From NCBI GenBank assembly GCA_002352425.1, contig DEIK01000129.1, forward strand, positions 1 through 27,862: a stretch of 27,862 nucleotides of DNA, given 5' to 3'. The position numbers and the translations under genes were made by a program. Shown piece after piece: positions 1 through 6,955 of this stretch. Each line of letters starts with the position of its first letter. Positions within the stretch are counted from its first letter, which is position 1. Source of the stretch: Rhodobacteraceae bacterium UBA2776. GTDB taxonomy: Bacteria > Pseudomonadota > Alphaproteobacteria > Rhodobacterales > Rhodobacteraceae. The notes beneath the pieces were generated by a model. That model was not told the origin of the DNA, made no database searches, and worked only from the letters and a program-made list of their open reading frames with translations.

Positions 1-458
1 CCCGATACGATCGAAGCCGTCGCCGCACAGAACATCAACTGAAAGAAAAAGTCGGACCCGACAGAAGCGTAGGTCAGATCAGGTGTTTCGCCCTCTAGCC
101 CGACAGCCTCCAGTGCCGTGGGTGAAAACGCACCCAGAATGTTGGTGATTGCCCAGCCATCGCCTGGGTACATCAGGTTATAGCCAACCAGATAATAGGC
201 AATTGCCGCCAATGAAAACAGCGCCATATTCTTGGTCAGCTGCATGGTCACGTTCTTGCTGCGCACCAAACCCGCTTCCAGCATGGTAAATCCGGCGGCC
301 ATCCAAAAGACCAATACGCCCGTGACCAAAAACATGAATGTGGTGAAAATAAAGCCGATTTCGGCGTTGGTGGGGGTCGTGTCGACCTCTTGTGCAAATC
401 CAATTGTCGGCACCATTGTCAAGGCCGCAATTGTGGGTAGGTAAGTGGTGGGTTTCAT
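1..458 (-). CDS. amt: Ammonium transporter (Amt family), N-terminal part, cut by window edge
   Basis: Reading the minus strand from ATG at 458 gives 152 uninterrupted codons that run off the left edge. The protein starts with a cleavable-looking signal peptide (MKPTTYLPTIAALTMVPTIG, then FAQ). It continues into the first Amt membrane helix, where FWMAAGFTMLEAGLVRSKN is the typical family signature, and then a second helix and the WAITN/DFFFQ region. Amt proteins conduct ammonium/ammonia across the inner membrane. The gene lies 28 bases after glnK on the same strand, with AGGAAAC ahead of the ATG, which is the usual glnK-amtB pair in which GlnK gates the channel. The C-terminal two thirds, including the twin-His pore, are outside the window. 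Confidence 0.93.
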   Translation of the reverse strand, partial: MKPTTYLPTIAALTMVPTIGFAQEVDTTPTNAEIGFIFTTFMFLVTGVLVFWMAAGFTMLEAGLVRSKNVTMQLTKNMALFSLAAIAYYLVGYNLMYPGDGWAITNILGAFSPTALEAVGLEGETPDLTYASVGSDFFFQLMFCAATASIVS

Positions 459-486
459 AACAAGTTTCCTATATCTCTGGGTCGAC

Positions 487-825
487 CTAGATCGCGTCCT
501 CATTGGTTTCGCCTGTCCGCACACGGACGATTTGCTCAACATCAAGGACAAAAATCTTGCCGTCGCCGATCTTGTCGGTTTTGGCGGTCGTCATAATGGT
601 TTCGACCACTTGGTCGACCACATCAGCGGCCACCACGAGTTCGAGCATGACTTTGGGGACGAAATTGACGGTGTATTCAGCGCCGCGATAAATTTCAGTG
701 TGGCCGGACTGCGCGCCAAATCCCTTGACTTCGGATACGGTCATGCCGCGTACGCCGATTTCAGTCAGCGCCTCCCGGACTTCCTCCAACTTGAATGGCT
801 TGAGTATTGCCTTGATAAGTTTCAC
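487..825 (-). CDS. glnK: Nitrogen regulatory protein P-II (GlnK type)
   Basis: The 112-residue length is exact for the PII family. The start MKLIKAILKPFKLEEV, the T-loop region GAEYTVNF with the uridylylation tyrosine at residue 51, the K(I)GDGKIFV segment and the C-terminal VRVRTGE motif are all present. PII trimers bind ATP/ADP and 2-oxoglutarate and report nitrogen status to partner proteins. The directly following amt gene makes AmtB the likely partner, so GlnK is preferred over GlnB. The start ATG is preceded by GAAGGAAAA. A perfect 5-7-5 dyad about 103 bases upstream resembles an NtrC site, consistent with induction under nitrogen limitation. GlnK versus GlnB is decided by context only. 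Confidence 0.95.
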   Translation of the reverse strand: MKLIKAILKPFKLEEVREALTEIGVRGMTVSEVKGFGAQSGHTEIYRGAEYTVNFVPKVMLELVVAADVVDQVVETIMTTAKTDKIGDGKIFVLDVEQIVRVRTGETNEDAI

Positions 826-927
826 TGTGTTTTCCTTCTGATAAGTCGCAAATTTCCGATATTAAGGGGGCCGCCCAGAGGGGGGCACAAGGAAATGCAG
901 CAAGGAAACCGCTGAAAATTCGCAATG

Positions 928-944
928 GCGCACAAATTATGCGC
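928..944 (-). promoter_or_regulatory. NtrC-like dyad upstream of glnK
   Basis: The sequence contains GCGCA-N7-TGCGC, a perfect 5-bp inverted repeat. Shifted by one base it reads TGCGC-N7-GTGCG on the minus strand, close to the enteric NtrC consensus TGCAC-N7-GTGCA (8 of 10). It lies in the glnK/PBP divergent region, about 103 bases ahead of the glnK start. Assignment to NtrC is an inference from position and resemblance. Confidence 0.35.
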
Positions 945-1070
945 AGAATTTCAGATTCGATTAATTTTTAGGCAACATTTAGTTGCAAACAACGCAAGCT
1001 TCCCCCTCTACAATCGCGGGCAGGGTGTGTAGGTTGTCAAAAAGCAGGCAAGCACCAGATAAGGTGATAT

Positions 1071-3410
1071 ATGAGTGGTTCAGGTAAAAAGCGCGGTCGT
1101 TTAGTGGCCGATCGACGGTATCCTTCGGTAAAACTGTCAAAGAACAAAAAAAATGTGGCCAAAAAGGTCGCTCGAAAACCTGTGCCGAAAAAGCCGGCAA
1201 AACCTCGTGCGACAAAACCCCGTGCGACAAAGGCTGCAAGAAAGCCATTCTTTCGGATGCCCGCATTTTCGTGGCCGTTCAAAAAGAAAACCAAACCATC
1301 GAAAAAGCCCGCGGTCCGCAAGCCAGCCGCCCGCAAACGTCGGACGGGTTCAGGATTTATCCGTGGTTTCTTTGGTTGGATCCTAAGCCTGATATGGCGC
1401 ATCGGTTGGCGGGTGACGGCCGTGATTGGCGCGCTGGTGGGATTGGGCGTGGCCTACGATTACACAACTCTGCCACCGGTTTCCGAACTTGTGGACGGGC
1501 GCGCGCGTGGTTCAGTGATTTTGCTGGATCGCGATAACCGCAGGTTCGCCTCGCGTGGTGATCTGTTCGGTGGGATGGTGACAGCCTCATCTGTTTCGCG
1601 TCACCTGAAAAACGCCGTCATCGCAACCGAGGACAAACGGTTCTACCGCCACATGGGTGTCAGCCCACGCGGCGTGGCAAGCGCCGTCAGGATTAACCTA
1701 AGGGCCGGACGTGGCCCCTTATCAGGCAACGGTGGCTCAACCCTCACACAGCAGACCGCCAAACTCTTGTGTCTGGGTAAACCTTTCGATCCAACGGCCG
1801 GGATCAGCGAAAAAGACTATGAGGCTGATTGTCGCCAAGGCTCATTGACCCGCAAGATCAAGGAAGCCATCTATGCGATGGCGCTAGAGTTGAAATATTC
1901 AAAAGACGATATCCTGACGATCTATTTGAACCGCGTTTTCCTAGGGGCAGGCGCGCGCGGGTTTGAGGCCGCCAGCCAGCGCTATTTTGGCAAGCACGCC
2001 AGCGACATCAATCCGGCCGAGGCCGCGATGCTGGCCGGATTGCTAAAAGCGCCAACCCGTTTTGCACCGACCAACAACCTGCAACGCTCGCAAGATCGCG
2101 CGCTGACAGTACTTAAACTGATGACCGAACAGGACTATCTAACATCGGCAGAAGCCGCCCAAGCACGCGAAAACCCTGCCGTGTTGTCCCGGGCCGCAAA
2201 AGCACGCGCAGGTGGGTATTTTGCCGATTGGGTGATGAGCAGCGGGCCATCCTTTTTGACCCGTGACACCACTGAGGACGTCACGATCCGCACCACGCTA
2301 GATGCCCGTATCCAGCGCGCTGCCGAAGAAGCATTGGCTTATGTATTCGAAAATAAAGTATCCTCCAGCTCCAAAGCCCAAGCCGCGATCATCGTGATGT
2401 CGGCAGATGGGGCTGTGCGGGCCATGGTTGGTGGTCGCGAGACCAAAGTGTCGGGCGCCTTCAACCGCGCCACCCAAGCGTTGCGTCAAACCGGCTCGAC
2501 CTTCAAACCCTTCGTTTTCGCCGCGGCTCTTGATCTGGGTTACAGCCCGAACGACCTTGTCATGGACGGGAAACTGACGATTGATATTCCGGGGTCCGGC
2601 CCTTGGTCGCCGACAAATTATGGCAACAAGTATTATGGCCGCGTCACCCTGACCGAAGCCTTGATGCGGTCGCTAAACACCGCCACCGTGCGGGTGTCCG
2701 AAAGCGTTGGGCGTGACAACGTGCGTACCATCGCGGCCGATTTTGGCATCCAAAATGATCTGGCGGCTGGTCCAGCCTTGGCCTTGGGCGCGTCAGAATC
2801 GACTTTGATCGAAATGACGGGGGCCTATGCAGGCATCCTGAATGGCGGGCGCAGCGTAACCCCATATGGCTTGATTGAGCTGAGCCTACAGGGCGACAGC
2901 GAGCCATTGATGCGCCAAGACGGCGGACTGGGTGAGCGGGTGATTACCAAAACGGCCGCAGGCAACTTGATCTATATGATGCACCAAGTTGTTGAAAACG
3001 GCACGGGTCAGCGCGCCAAGTTGGCCGACCGTCAGGTGGCAGGCAAAACCGGCACCACGCAAAAGGCGCGGGATGCTTGGTTCATTGGATTTTCCGGCGA
3101 TTACGTCACCGGCGTCTGGATGGGATACGATGATAACACGCCGCTCAAGGGGGTCACCGGCGGCGGGCTGCCCGCTAACATTTGGCATGAAACCATGGTG
3201 CGGGTGCATGAAGGTGTCTCGCCCAAACCACTGCCGATGATTGTGCCCAAATCAAGCCCCGCGATTGCGACACCGGTCATCGCCCCAGCCCCCCAAACAC
3301 CGCGTCAGCCACGGCAACCACGGCAGCCGCGAAAACCGAAATCACAAATGAACGAAGACGACCTAGAAGAATTGATGCGTGATGTGCAAAACGGCATGAC
3401 ACTGAGATAG
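1071..3410 (+). CDS. Class A penicillin-binding protein (PBP1A family): glycosyltransferase plus transpeptidase
   Basis: The 779-residue protein builds and cross-links peptidoglycan strands in the periplasm while anchored in the inner membrane. Residues 1-92 are an unusual cytoplasmic Lys/Arg/Pro-rich tail with a PRATKPRATK repeat, and one membrane segment follows at about 98-130. The GT51 domain shows ATEDKRFYRH (catalytic Glu187) and GGSTLTQQTAK (about 221-231). The transpeptidase domain shows S476-TFK (STFK), S534-L-N536 and K659-TG. A Pro/Gln/Arg repeat (RQPRQPRQPRKP) precedes an acidic C-terminal end. No OB-like insert is obvious between the domains, so it is shorter than enteric PBP1A. 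The start ATG has AAGGTG eight bases upstream. The gene is monocistronic and divergent from glnK. All catalytic motifs are intact. Confidence 0.95.
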   Translation: MSGSGKKRGRLVADRRYPSVKLSKNKKNVAKKVARKPVPKKPAKPRATKPRATKAARKPFFRMPAFSWPFKKKTKPSKKPAVRKPAARKRRTGSGFIRGFFGWILSLIWRIGWRVTAVIGALVGLGVAYDYTTLPPVSELVDGRARGSVILLDRDNRRFASRGDLFGGMVTASSVSRHLKNAVIATEDKRFYRHMGVSPRGVASAVRINLRAGRGPLSGNGGSTLTQQTAKLLCLGKPFDPTAGISEKDYEADCRQGSLTRKIKEAIYAMALELKYSKDDILTIYLNRVFLGAGARGFEAASQRYFGKHASDINPAEAAMLAGLLKAPTRFAPTNNLQRSQDRALTVLKLMTEQDYLTSAEAAQARENPAVLSRAAKARAGGYFADWVMSSGPSFLTRDTTEDVTIRTTLDARIQRAAEEALAYVFENKVSSSSKAQAAIIVMSADGAVRAMVGGRETKVSGAFNRATQALRQTGSTFKPFVFAAALDLGYSPNDLVMDGKLTIDIPGSGPWSPTNYGNKYYGRVTLTEALMRSLNTATVRVSESVGRDNVRTIAADFGIQNDLAAGPALALGASESTLIEMTGAYAGILNGGRSVTPYGLIELSLQGDSEPLMRQDGGLGERVITKTAAGNLIYMMHQVVENGTGQRAKLADRQVAGKTGTTQKARDAWFIGFSGDYVTGVWMGYDDNTPLKGVTGGGLPANIWHETMVRVHEGVSPKPLPMIVPKSSPAIATPVIAPAPQTPRQPRQPRQPRKPKSQMNEDDLEELMRDVQNGMTLR

Positions 3411-3442
3411 TTGAGGCTCCAATGCGATCCGCCTCAGCAGCC

Positions 3443-3960
3443 TCACCTCTTGATCACATCAGGCGACGCGATTGCCCTTCTTGACTTGAACCGCGCGATT
3501 GTCGACGGCTGGCAACATCCGTGCAGGGTCACCGTCTGCCCAGCCTGCGGAATGGTGAACCGTTTGGTGGCGATCTCACCCAATTTGCAACCAGCCACGA
3601 TGATACAATCCGAGGCCGCAATCAGATCATTCGCGATCCGGTCATAACGCCCGAACAGCCCCGCCGACAGTGGCGGGACACAGGCAATTGCATCTTTGGC
3701 CGACATCGTATGCGCCACGGGTATGGCGTTTTGTTCGGCAAATTCAGTCACAGCCTCGCAAGCGGGTTTCAGGACCGACACCTGATCGGTTTCCTGTGTC
3801 ATGTTCTTGCCCGCATGGTCGCGTTGTGCGTCCCCCACGATGGCAACCATCGGCGATCCGGTGTTCAACGCCTCGCCCAAACCCGTCACAAGGTTCGTCG
3901 CCCCTGGCTCAAGCGTGGCGTCAACCAGCCCGACCGACCGGACCGGACACCTTTGCATAG
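3443..3960 (-). pseudogene. Remnant of a TPP-dependent synthase (acetolactate synthase-like), internally deleted
   Basis: One minus-strand frame (readable 3988 to 3443) carries two blocks typical of TPP-binding enzymes. The first, about 3931-3760, includes EPGATNLVTGLGEAL and the MVAIVGDAQRDHAGKNMTQE segment, from the N-terminal PYR domain. The second, about 3750-3530, includes MSAKDAIA, LSAGLFGRYDRIANDLI and VAGCKLGEIATKRF, from the central domain. In intact relatives roughly 90 residues separate these blocks; here they almost abut. The first part of the N-terminal domain, including its catalytic Glu, and the whole C-terminal TPP-binding domain are missing. No credible start codon or RBS fits the homologous region. 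The remnant joins directly to an E1-beta fragment in another frame. I read it as a decayed gene, though a short expressed peptide cannot be excluded. Confidence 0.75.
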
Positions 3961-4140
3961 GCGTAGGCGATCGAACCGCGTGGCGCACCGATCCGCACGG
4001 GGCGGGCCTTTAGCAGTTCATTTTGCGCAACGGTTGCGACGATCTCGGCCCCGAAGCCACCGACCGACACGCTTTCATGCGCCACCACCAGCCGTCCGGT
4101 TTTGCGAACGCTGGCCAACACGGCGGCCTTGTCCCGGGCG
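3950..4140 (-). pseudogene. Remnant of an E1-beta (2-oxoacid dehydrogenase/transketolase C-terminal) gene
   Basis: A minus-strand frame over about 4133-3955 reads AVLASVRKTGRLVVAHES, then GGFGAEI and RIGAPRGSIAYA. This is the C-terminal transketolase domain of the E1-beta subunits of pyruvate, acetoin or branched-chain 2-oxoacid dehydrogenases. Those enzymes have about 330 residues; only about 60 remain, without the TPP-facing N-terminal half and without the final helix. The frame runs out just where the neighbouring TPP-synthase remnant begins in a different frame, suggesting that a deletion fused the two genes. It sits between that remnant and the intact aldolase-family gene. Upstream bases to 4212 carry no recognisable coding match. 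Confidence 0.7.
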
Positions 4141-4212
4141 TGGCAGGGCACACAACAAGGCCGCTGAAAACCTGTCGCAGGACGTGTTAGAGAGTATGCT
4201 ACGCAGATGCGC

Positions 4213-4956
4213 CTAACTTGAATAGTTAGAGCCTTCTTCATCAAGTATGGCTTTTAATTCCGTCAGATGGCGGATGTCTTGTTCTGGATATTCTTCAAGC
4301 TCACGTGCGGTCTTTTCGGCGATGTCATCTGGCAAAACGCGCAAGGCTTGTCCGGTTTGCAATGCCCGAATATAGGTCTCGGCGGCACGCTCAAAATAGA
4401 ACAACCGGTTGAAGGTTTCAGCGACCGTATCGCCAATGATCATCACCCCGTGGTTGCCCATGATCAGCACCTTCTTTTTGGGATCCGTCAGCAGCGTGGC
4501 ACAGCGCTTGCCTTCTTCCTCAAGCGCCAACCCGCCATAGCTCTCGTCAATCACATAACGGTTGAAAAACGTCGCGCAGTTTTGGTCGATCGGCGGCAGA
4601 TTTGAATCCGCCAAAGATGCCAAAACCGTGGCGTGGATCGAATGCACATGCATCGCGCATCGGGCAAGGGGACAATGGCGATGCAAACCGCCATGCAGCC
4701 CCCACGCGGTGGGGTCCGGCGCGCTCAAACCTTGCAGAGTGTCGGGATCATTGGCGTCAACCACCAGCATGTCCGAGGCCTTGATCCGGCTGAAATGCAT
4801 CTGGTTCGGGTTCATCAAAAACTTGGTGCCATCCTCATTGATGGCCAGCGAGAAATGATTGGCCACGCCTTCATGCATGTTCAGCCGCGCAGTCCAGCGG
4901 AACGCCGCGGCAAGGTCGACACGCTCTTGCCAGTTGTCGATATTTGGATGGGTCAT
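4213..4956 (-). CDS. Class II aldolase/adducin family protein, probably not a true aldolase
   Basis: The protein has 247 residues from the ATG at 4956, chosen because GGAG lies seven bases upstream; an in-frame ATG at 4974 lacks a Shine-Dalgarno and longer reads are AT-rich leader. The fold signatures are visible: SRIKASDMLVVD, the metal-binding pair in AMHVHSIH (His103, His105), and IMGNHGVMIIG (His169) followed by the ERAAETYIRAL helix. In sugar-phosphate aldolases such as FucA, a catalytic Glu sits in a SSEW-type motif; here the aligned segment is PTAW (Ala84). The fold and metal site are therefore kept while the usual acid/base is missing. Substrate unknown. It is divergent from the adenine deaminase gene and followed by decayed TPP-enzyme remnants, perhaps former operon partners. 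Confidence 0.85.
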   Translation of the reverse strand: MTHPNIDNWQERVDLAAAFRWTARLNMHEGVANHFSLAINEDGTKFLMNPNQMHFSRIKASDMLVVDANDPDTLQGLSAPDPTAWGLHGGLHRHCPLARCAMHVHSIHATVLASLADSNLPPIDQNCATFFNRYVIDESYGGLALEEEGKRCATLLTDPKKKVLIMGNHGVMIIGDTVAETFNRLFYFERAAETYIRALQTGQALRVLPDDIAEKTARELEEYPEQDIRHLTELKAILDEEGSNYSS

Positions 4957-5045
4957 GACGGGGCTCCGGGACATTTTTGGGGATGTTAAATGTTGTAATA
5001 AATATGTCGTATATGCGCTGTAATAGATAGCAAAATAGAACCATA

Positions 5046-5068
5046 ATTCCGGAATAATAGAAGCGTTA
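5046..5068. repeat. 23-nt motif with ATTCCGGAAT core, copy 1 (aldolase/ade intergenic region)
   Basis: This stretch begins with the palindrome ATTCCGGAAT and matches the stretch at 12767-12789 in 21 of 23 positions. It lies between the divergent aldolase and adenine deaminase genes, about 80 bases before the ade start, so a regulator site is possible. Function unknown. Confidence 0.4.
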
Positions 5069-5146
5069 TACCATGCTTGCACTCCCACAAATCTGCAATG
5101 TATTTTCGGGGCTTGCATCATCCGCGAAACTCATGACAATAGGTAA

Positions 5147-6955
5147 ATGGAAAACACAACTCTCAAAACATGGGCCGAATGCGCCGCCAATCTGATCGCT
5201 GTTGCGGCAGGGCGCGCACCCGCTGACATGGTTATCACTGGCGGAAAATGGGTGAATGTCCAAACCCGCGAAGTGCTCGAAAATCACGACATTGCCATCA
5301 AGGACGGGCGCTTTGCCTTTTGCGGCGCGGACGCCAGCCATTGCATTGGCGACACCACCGAGGTGATCGAGGCGCATGGCCGCTACATGATCCCCGGCCT
5401 GTGTGATGCGCATATGCACATCGAAAGCGGCATGCTGATTCCGGCTGAATTTGCCCGTGCCGTGATCCCACATGGCACCACGTCGATGTTCACCGACCCA
5501 CATGAAATCGCCAATGTCTTGGGCTTGCGCGGTGTGCGCCTGATGCACGACGAGGCGATGATGCAACCGATCAACATCTTCACCCAAATGCCATCCTGCG
5601 CGCCATCAGCCCCCGGATTGGAAACCACCGGATATGAAATCAGCCCCGAGGATGTGGCCGAGGCCATGACGTGGCCTGGCATCATCGGCCTTGGTGAGAT
5701 GATGAATTTCCCCGGCGTGATCAACGCCGACCCCAAAATGCTGGCCGAAATCGCCGCCACCCAAAACGCCGGCAAAACCGTGGGTGGCCACTACGCCAGC
5801 CCCGATCTTGGCCCTGCCTTCCACGCCTATGTGGCGGGCGGTCCGGCGGACGAGCACGAAGGCACGTGTGAGGCCGACGCGATTGCACGGGTGCGCCAAG
5901 GCATGCGCTCGATGATGCGGTTGGGCTCTGCGTGGTATGACGTGGAAACCCAAATCACCGCCGTCACGGAAAAGGGCCTAGACCCGCGCAACTTTATCCT
6001 TTGCACCGATGACAGCCATTCCGGCACCTTGGTCAACGACGGCCACATGAACCGCGTGGTGCGCCATGCGATTGACTGCGGCTGTGATCCACTGATCGCC
6101 TTGCAAATGGCTACGATCAACACCGCCACCCATTTTGGATTGGAGCGCGAGCTAGGCTCTATTGCGCCGGGACGTCGTGCCGATATGATCCTGACTTCGG
6201 ACCTCAAAACACTGCCAATTGAAACCGTAATCGCGCGCGGCGTGATCGTGGCTCAAGATGGTGAAATCAGGGTCGATTGCCCACATCTGGATTGGCCCGA
6301 AGACGCCAAAGGCACCGTGCATCTGGGCAAGCATCTTGATGCCACGGATTTTGAAATCCACGCCCCCGACGGCGCCAACGCTGTCAAAGCCAAAGTGATC
6401 GGCGTGGTCGAAAATCAAGCCCCGACCAAAGCCCTGACAGCGGAACTGGACGTTCAAGACGGGTTGGTCCTGACTGACGAGCCCAACGACGTTTGCCAAA
6501 TCGCACTGGTTGAACGCCACCGCGCCACGGGCGATGTGGTCAATGGTTTTGTGTCTGGCTTTGGCTATAAGGGCAACATGGCAATGGCATCGTCCGTAGC
6601 ACATGACAGCCACCATATGATTGTGGTTGGCACTTCGCGCGCTGACATGGCGCTGGCCGCCAACCGTCTGGGCGAAGTCGGCGGGGGTGTCACCGTCTGG
6701 CAGGACGGGCGCGAACTGGCTCTGGTCCAATTGCCCATCGCGGGCTTGATGTCGGACGCCCCCGCCAAAGATGTCGCCGAACAGGCCCAAAAGATGGTCG
6801 ATGCCATGGCGGCCTGCGGCTGCACCGTCAACAACGCTTATATGCAACATTCTTTGCTGGCGCTGGTGGTGATCCCCGAGTTGCGGATCTCTGACCTGGG
6901 GCTGGTGGATGTAACCAAGTTCGAGCTGACCGAATTGTTTGAGGAAAATAAATGA
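5147..6955 (+). CDS. ade: Adenine deaminase
   Basis: This 602-residue amidohydrolase converts adenine to hypoxanthine and ammonia in the cytoplasm. Metal and catalytic motifs are visible: DAHMHIESGM (His89, His91), TDPHE (His119), GLGEMM (Glu184), GGHYASPD (His215) and CTDDSHSG (Asp288, Asp289). The C-terminal domain has GFGYKGNMAMASSVAHDSHH and GGGVTVWQDG. Length fits the family. The middle motif is GHYASPD rather than the GHAPGL of Bacillus-type enzymes, which matches the variant I recall in Rhodobacteraceae. The Shine-Dalgarno is weak (AGGT close to the ATG). The stop overlaps the start of the AMP nucleosidase gene as ATGA, so the pair is probably translationally coupled and supplies sequential steps of AMP breakdown. 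Confidence 0.93.
   Translation: MENTTLKTWAECAANLIAVAAGRAPADMVITGGKWVNVQTREVLENHDIAIKDGRFAFCGADASHCIGDTTEVIEAHGRYMIPGLCDAHMHIESGMLIPAEFARAVIPHGTTSMFTDPHEIANVLGLRGVRLMHDEAMMQPINIFTQMPSCAPSAPGLETTGYEISPEDVAEAMTWPGIIGLGEMMNFPGVINADPKMLAEIAATQNAGKTVGGHYASPDLGPAFHAYVAGGPADEHEGTCEADAIARVRQGMRSMMRLGSAWYDVETQITAVTEKGLDPRNFILCTDDSHSGTLVNDGHMNRVVRHAIDCGCDPLIALQMATINTATHFGLERELGSIAPGRRADMILTSDLKTLPIETVIARGVIVAQDGEIRVDCPHLDWPEDAKGTVHLGKHLDATDFEIHAPDGANAVKAKVIGVVENQAPTKALTAELDVQDGLVLTDEPNDVCQIALVERHRATGDVVNGFVSGFGYKGNMAMASSVAHDSHHMIVVGTSRADMALAANRLGEVGGGVTVWQDGRELALVQLPIAGLMSDAPAKDVAEQAQKMVDAMAACGCTVNNAYMQHSLLALVVIPELRISDLGLVDVTKFELTELFEENK

Noticed and set aside
445..915. 156-codon plus-strand open frame opposite glnK
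   Set aside because: Antisense of the intact PII gene; no RBS and no family resemblance.
905..930. Possible sigma-54 promoter (GG-N10-GC) upstream of glnK
   Set aside because: Only the GG and GC doublets match; the rest of the -24/-12 consensus is absent.
983..1014. TTGCAA and TACAAT as a promoter for the penicillin-binding protein gene
   Set aside because: The spacer would be 20 bases, too long for a sigma-70 promoter.
3521..4216. 231-codon plus-strand open frame over the decayed TPP-enzyme region
   Set aside because: The opposite strand carries clear TPP-enzyme and E1-beta homology blocks, and the plus frame is Arg/Pro/His-rich without a domain.
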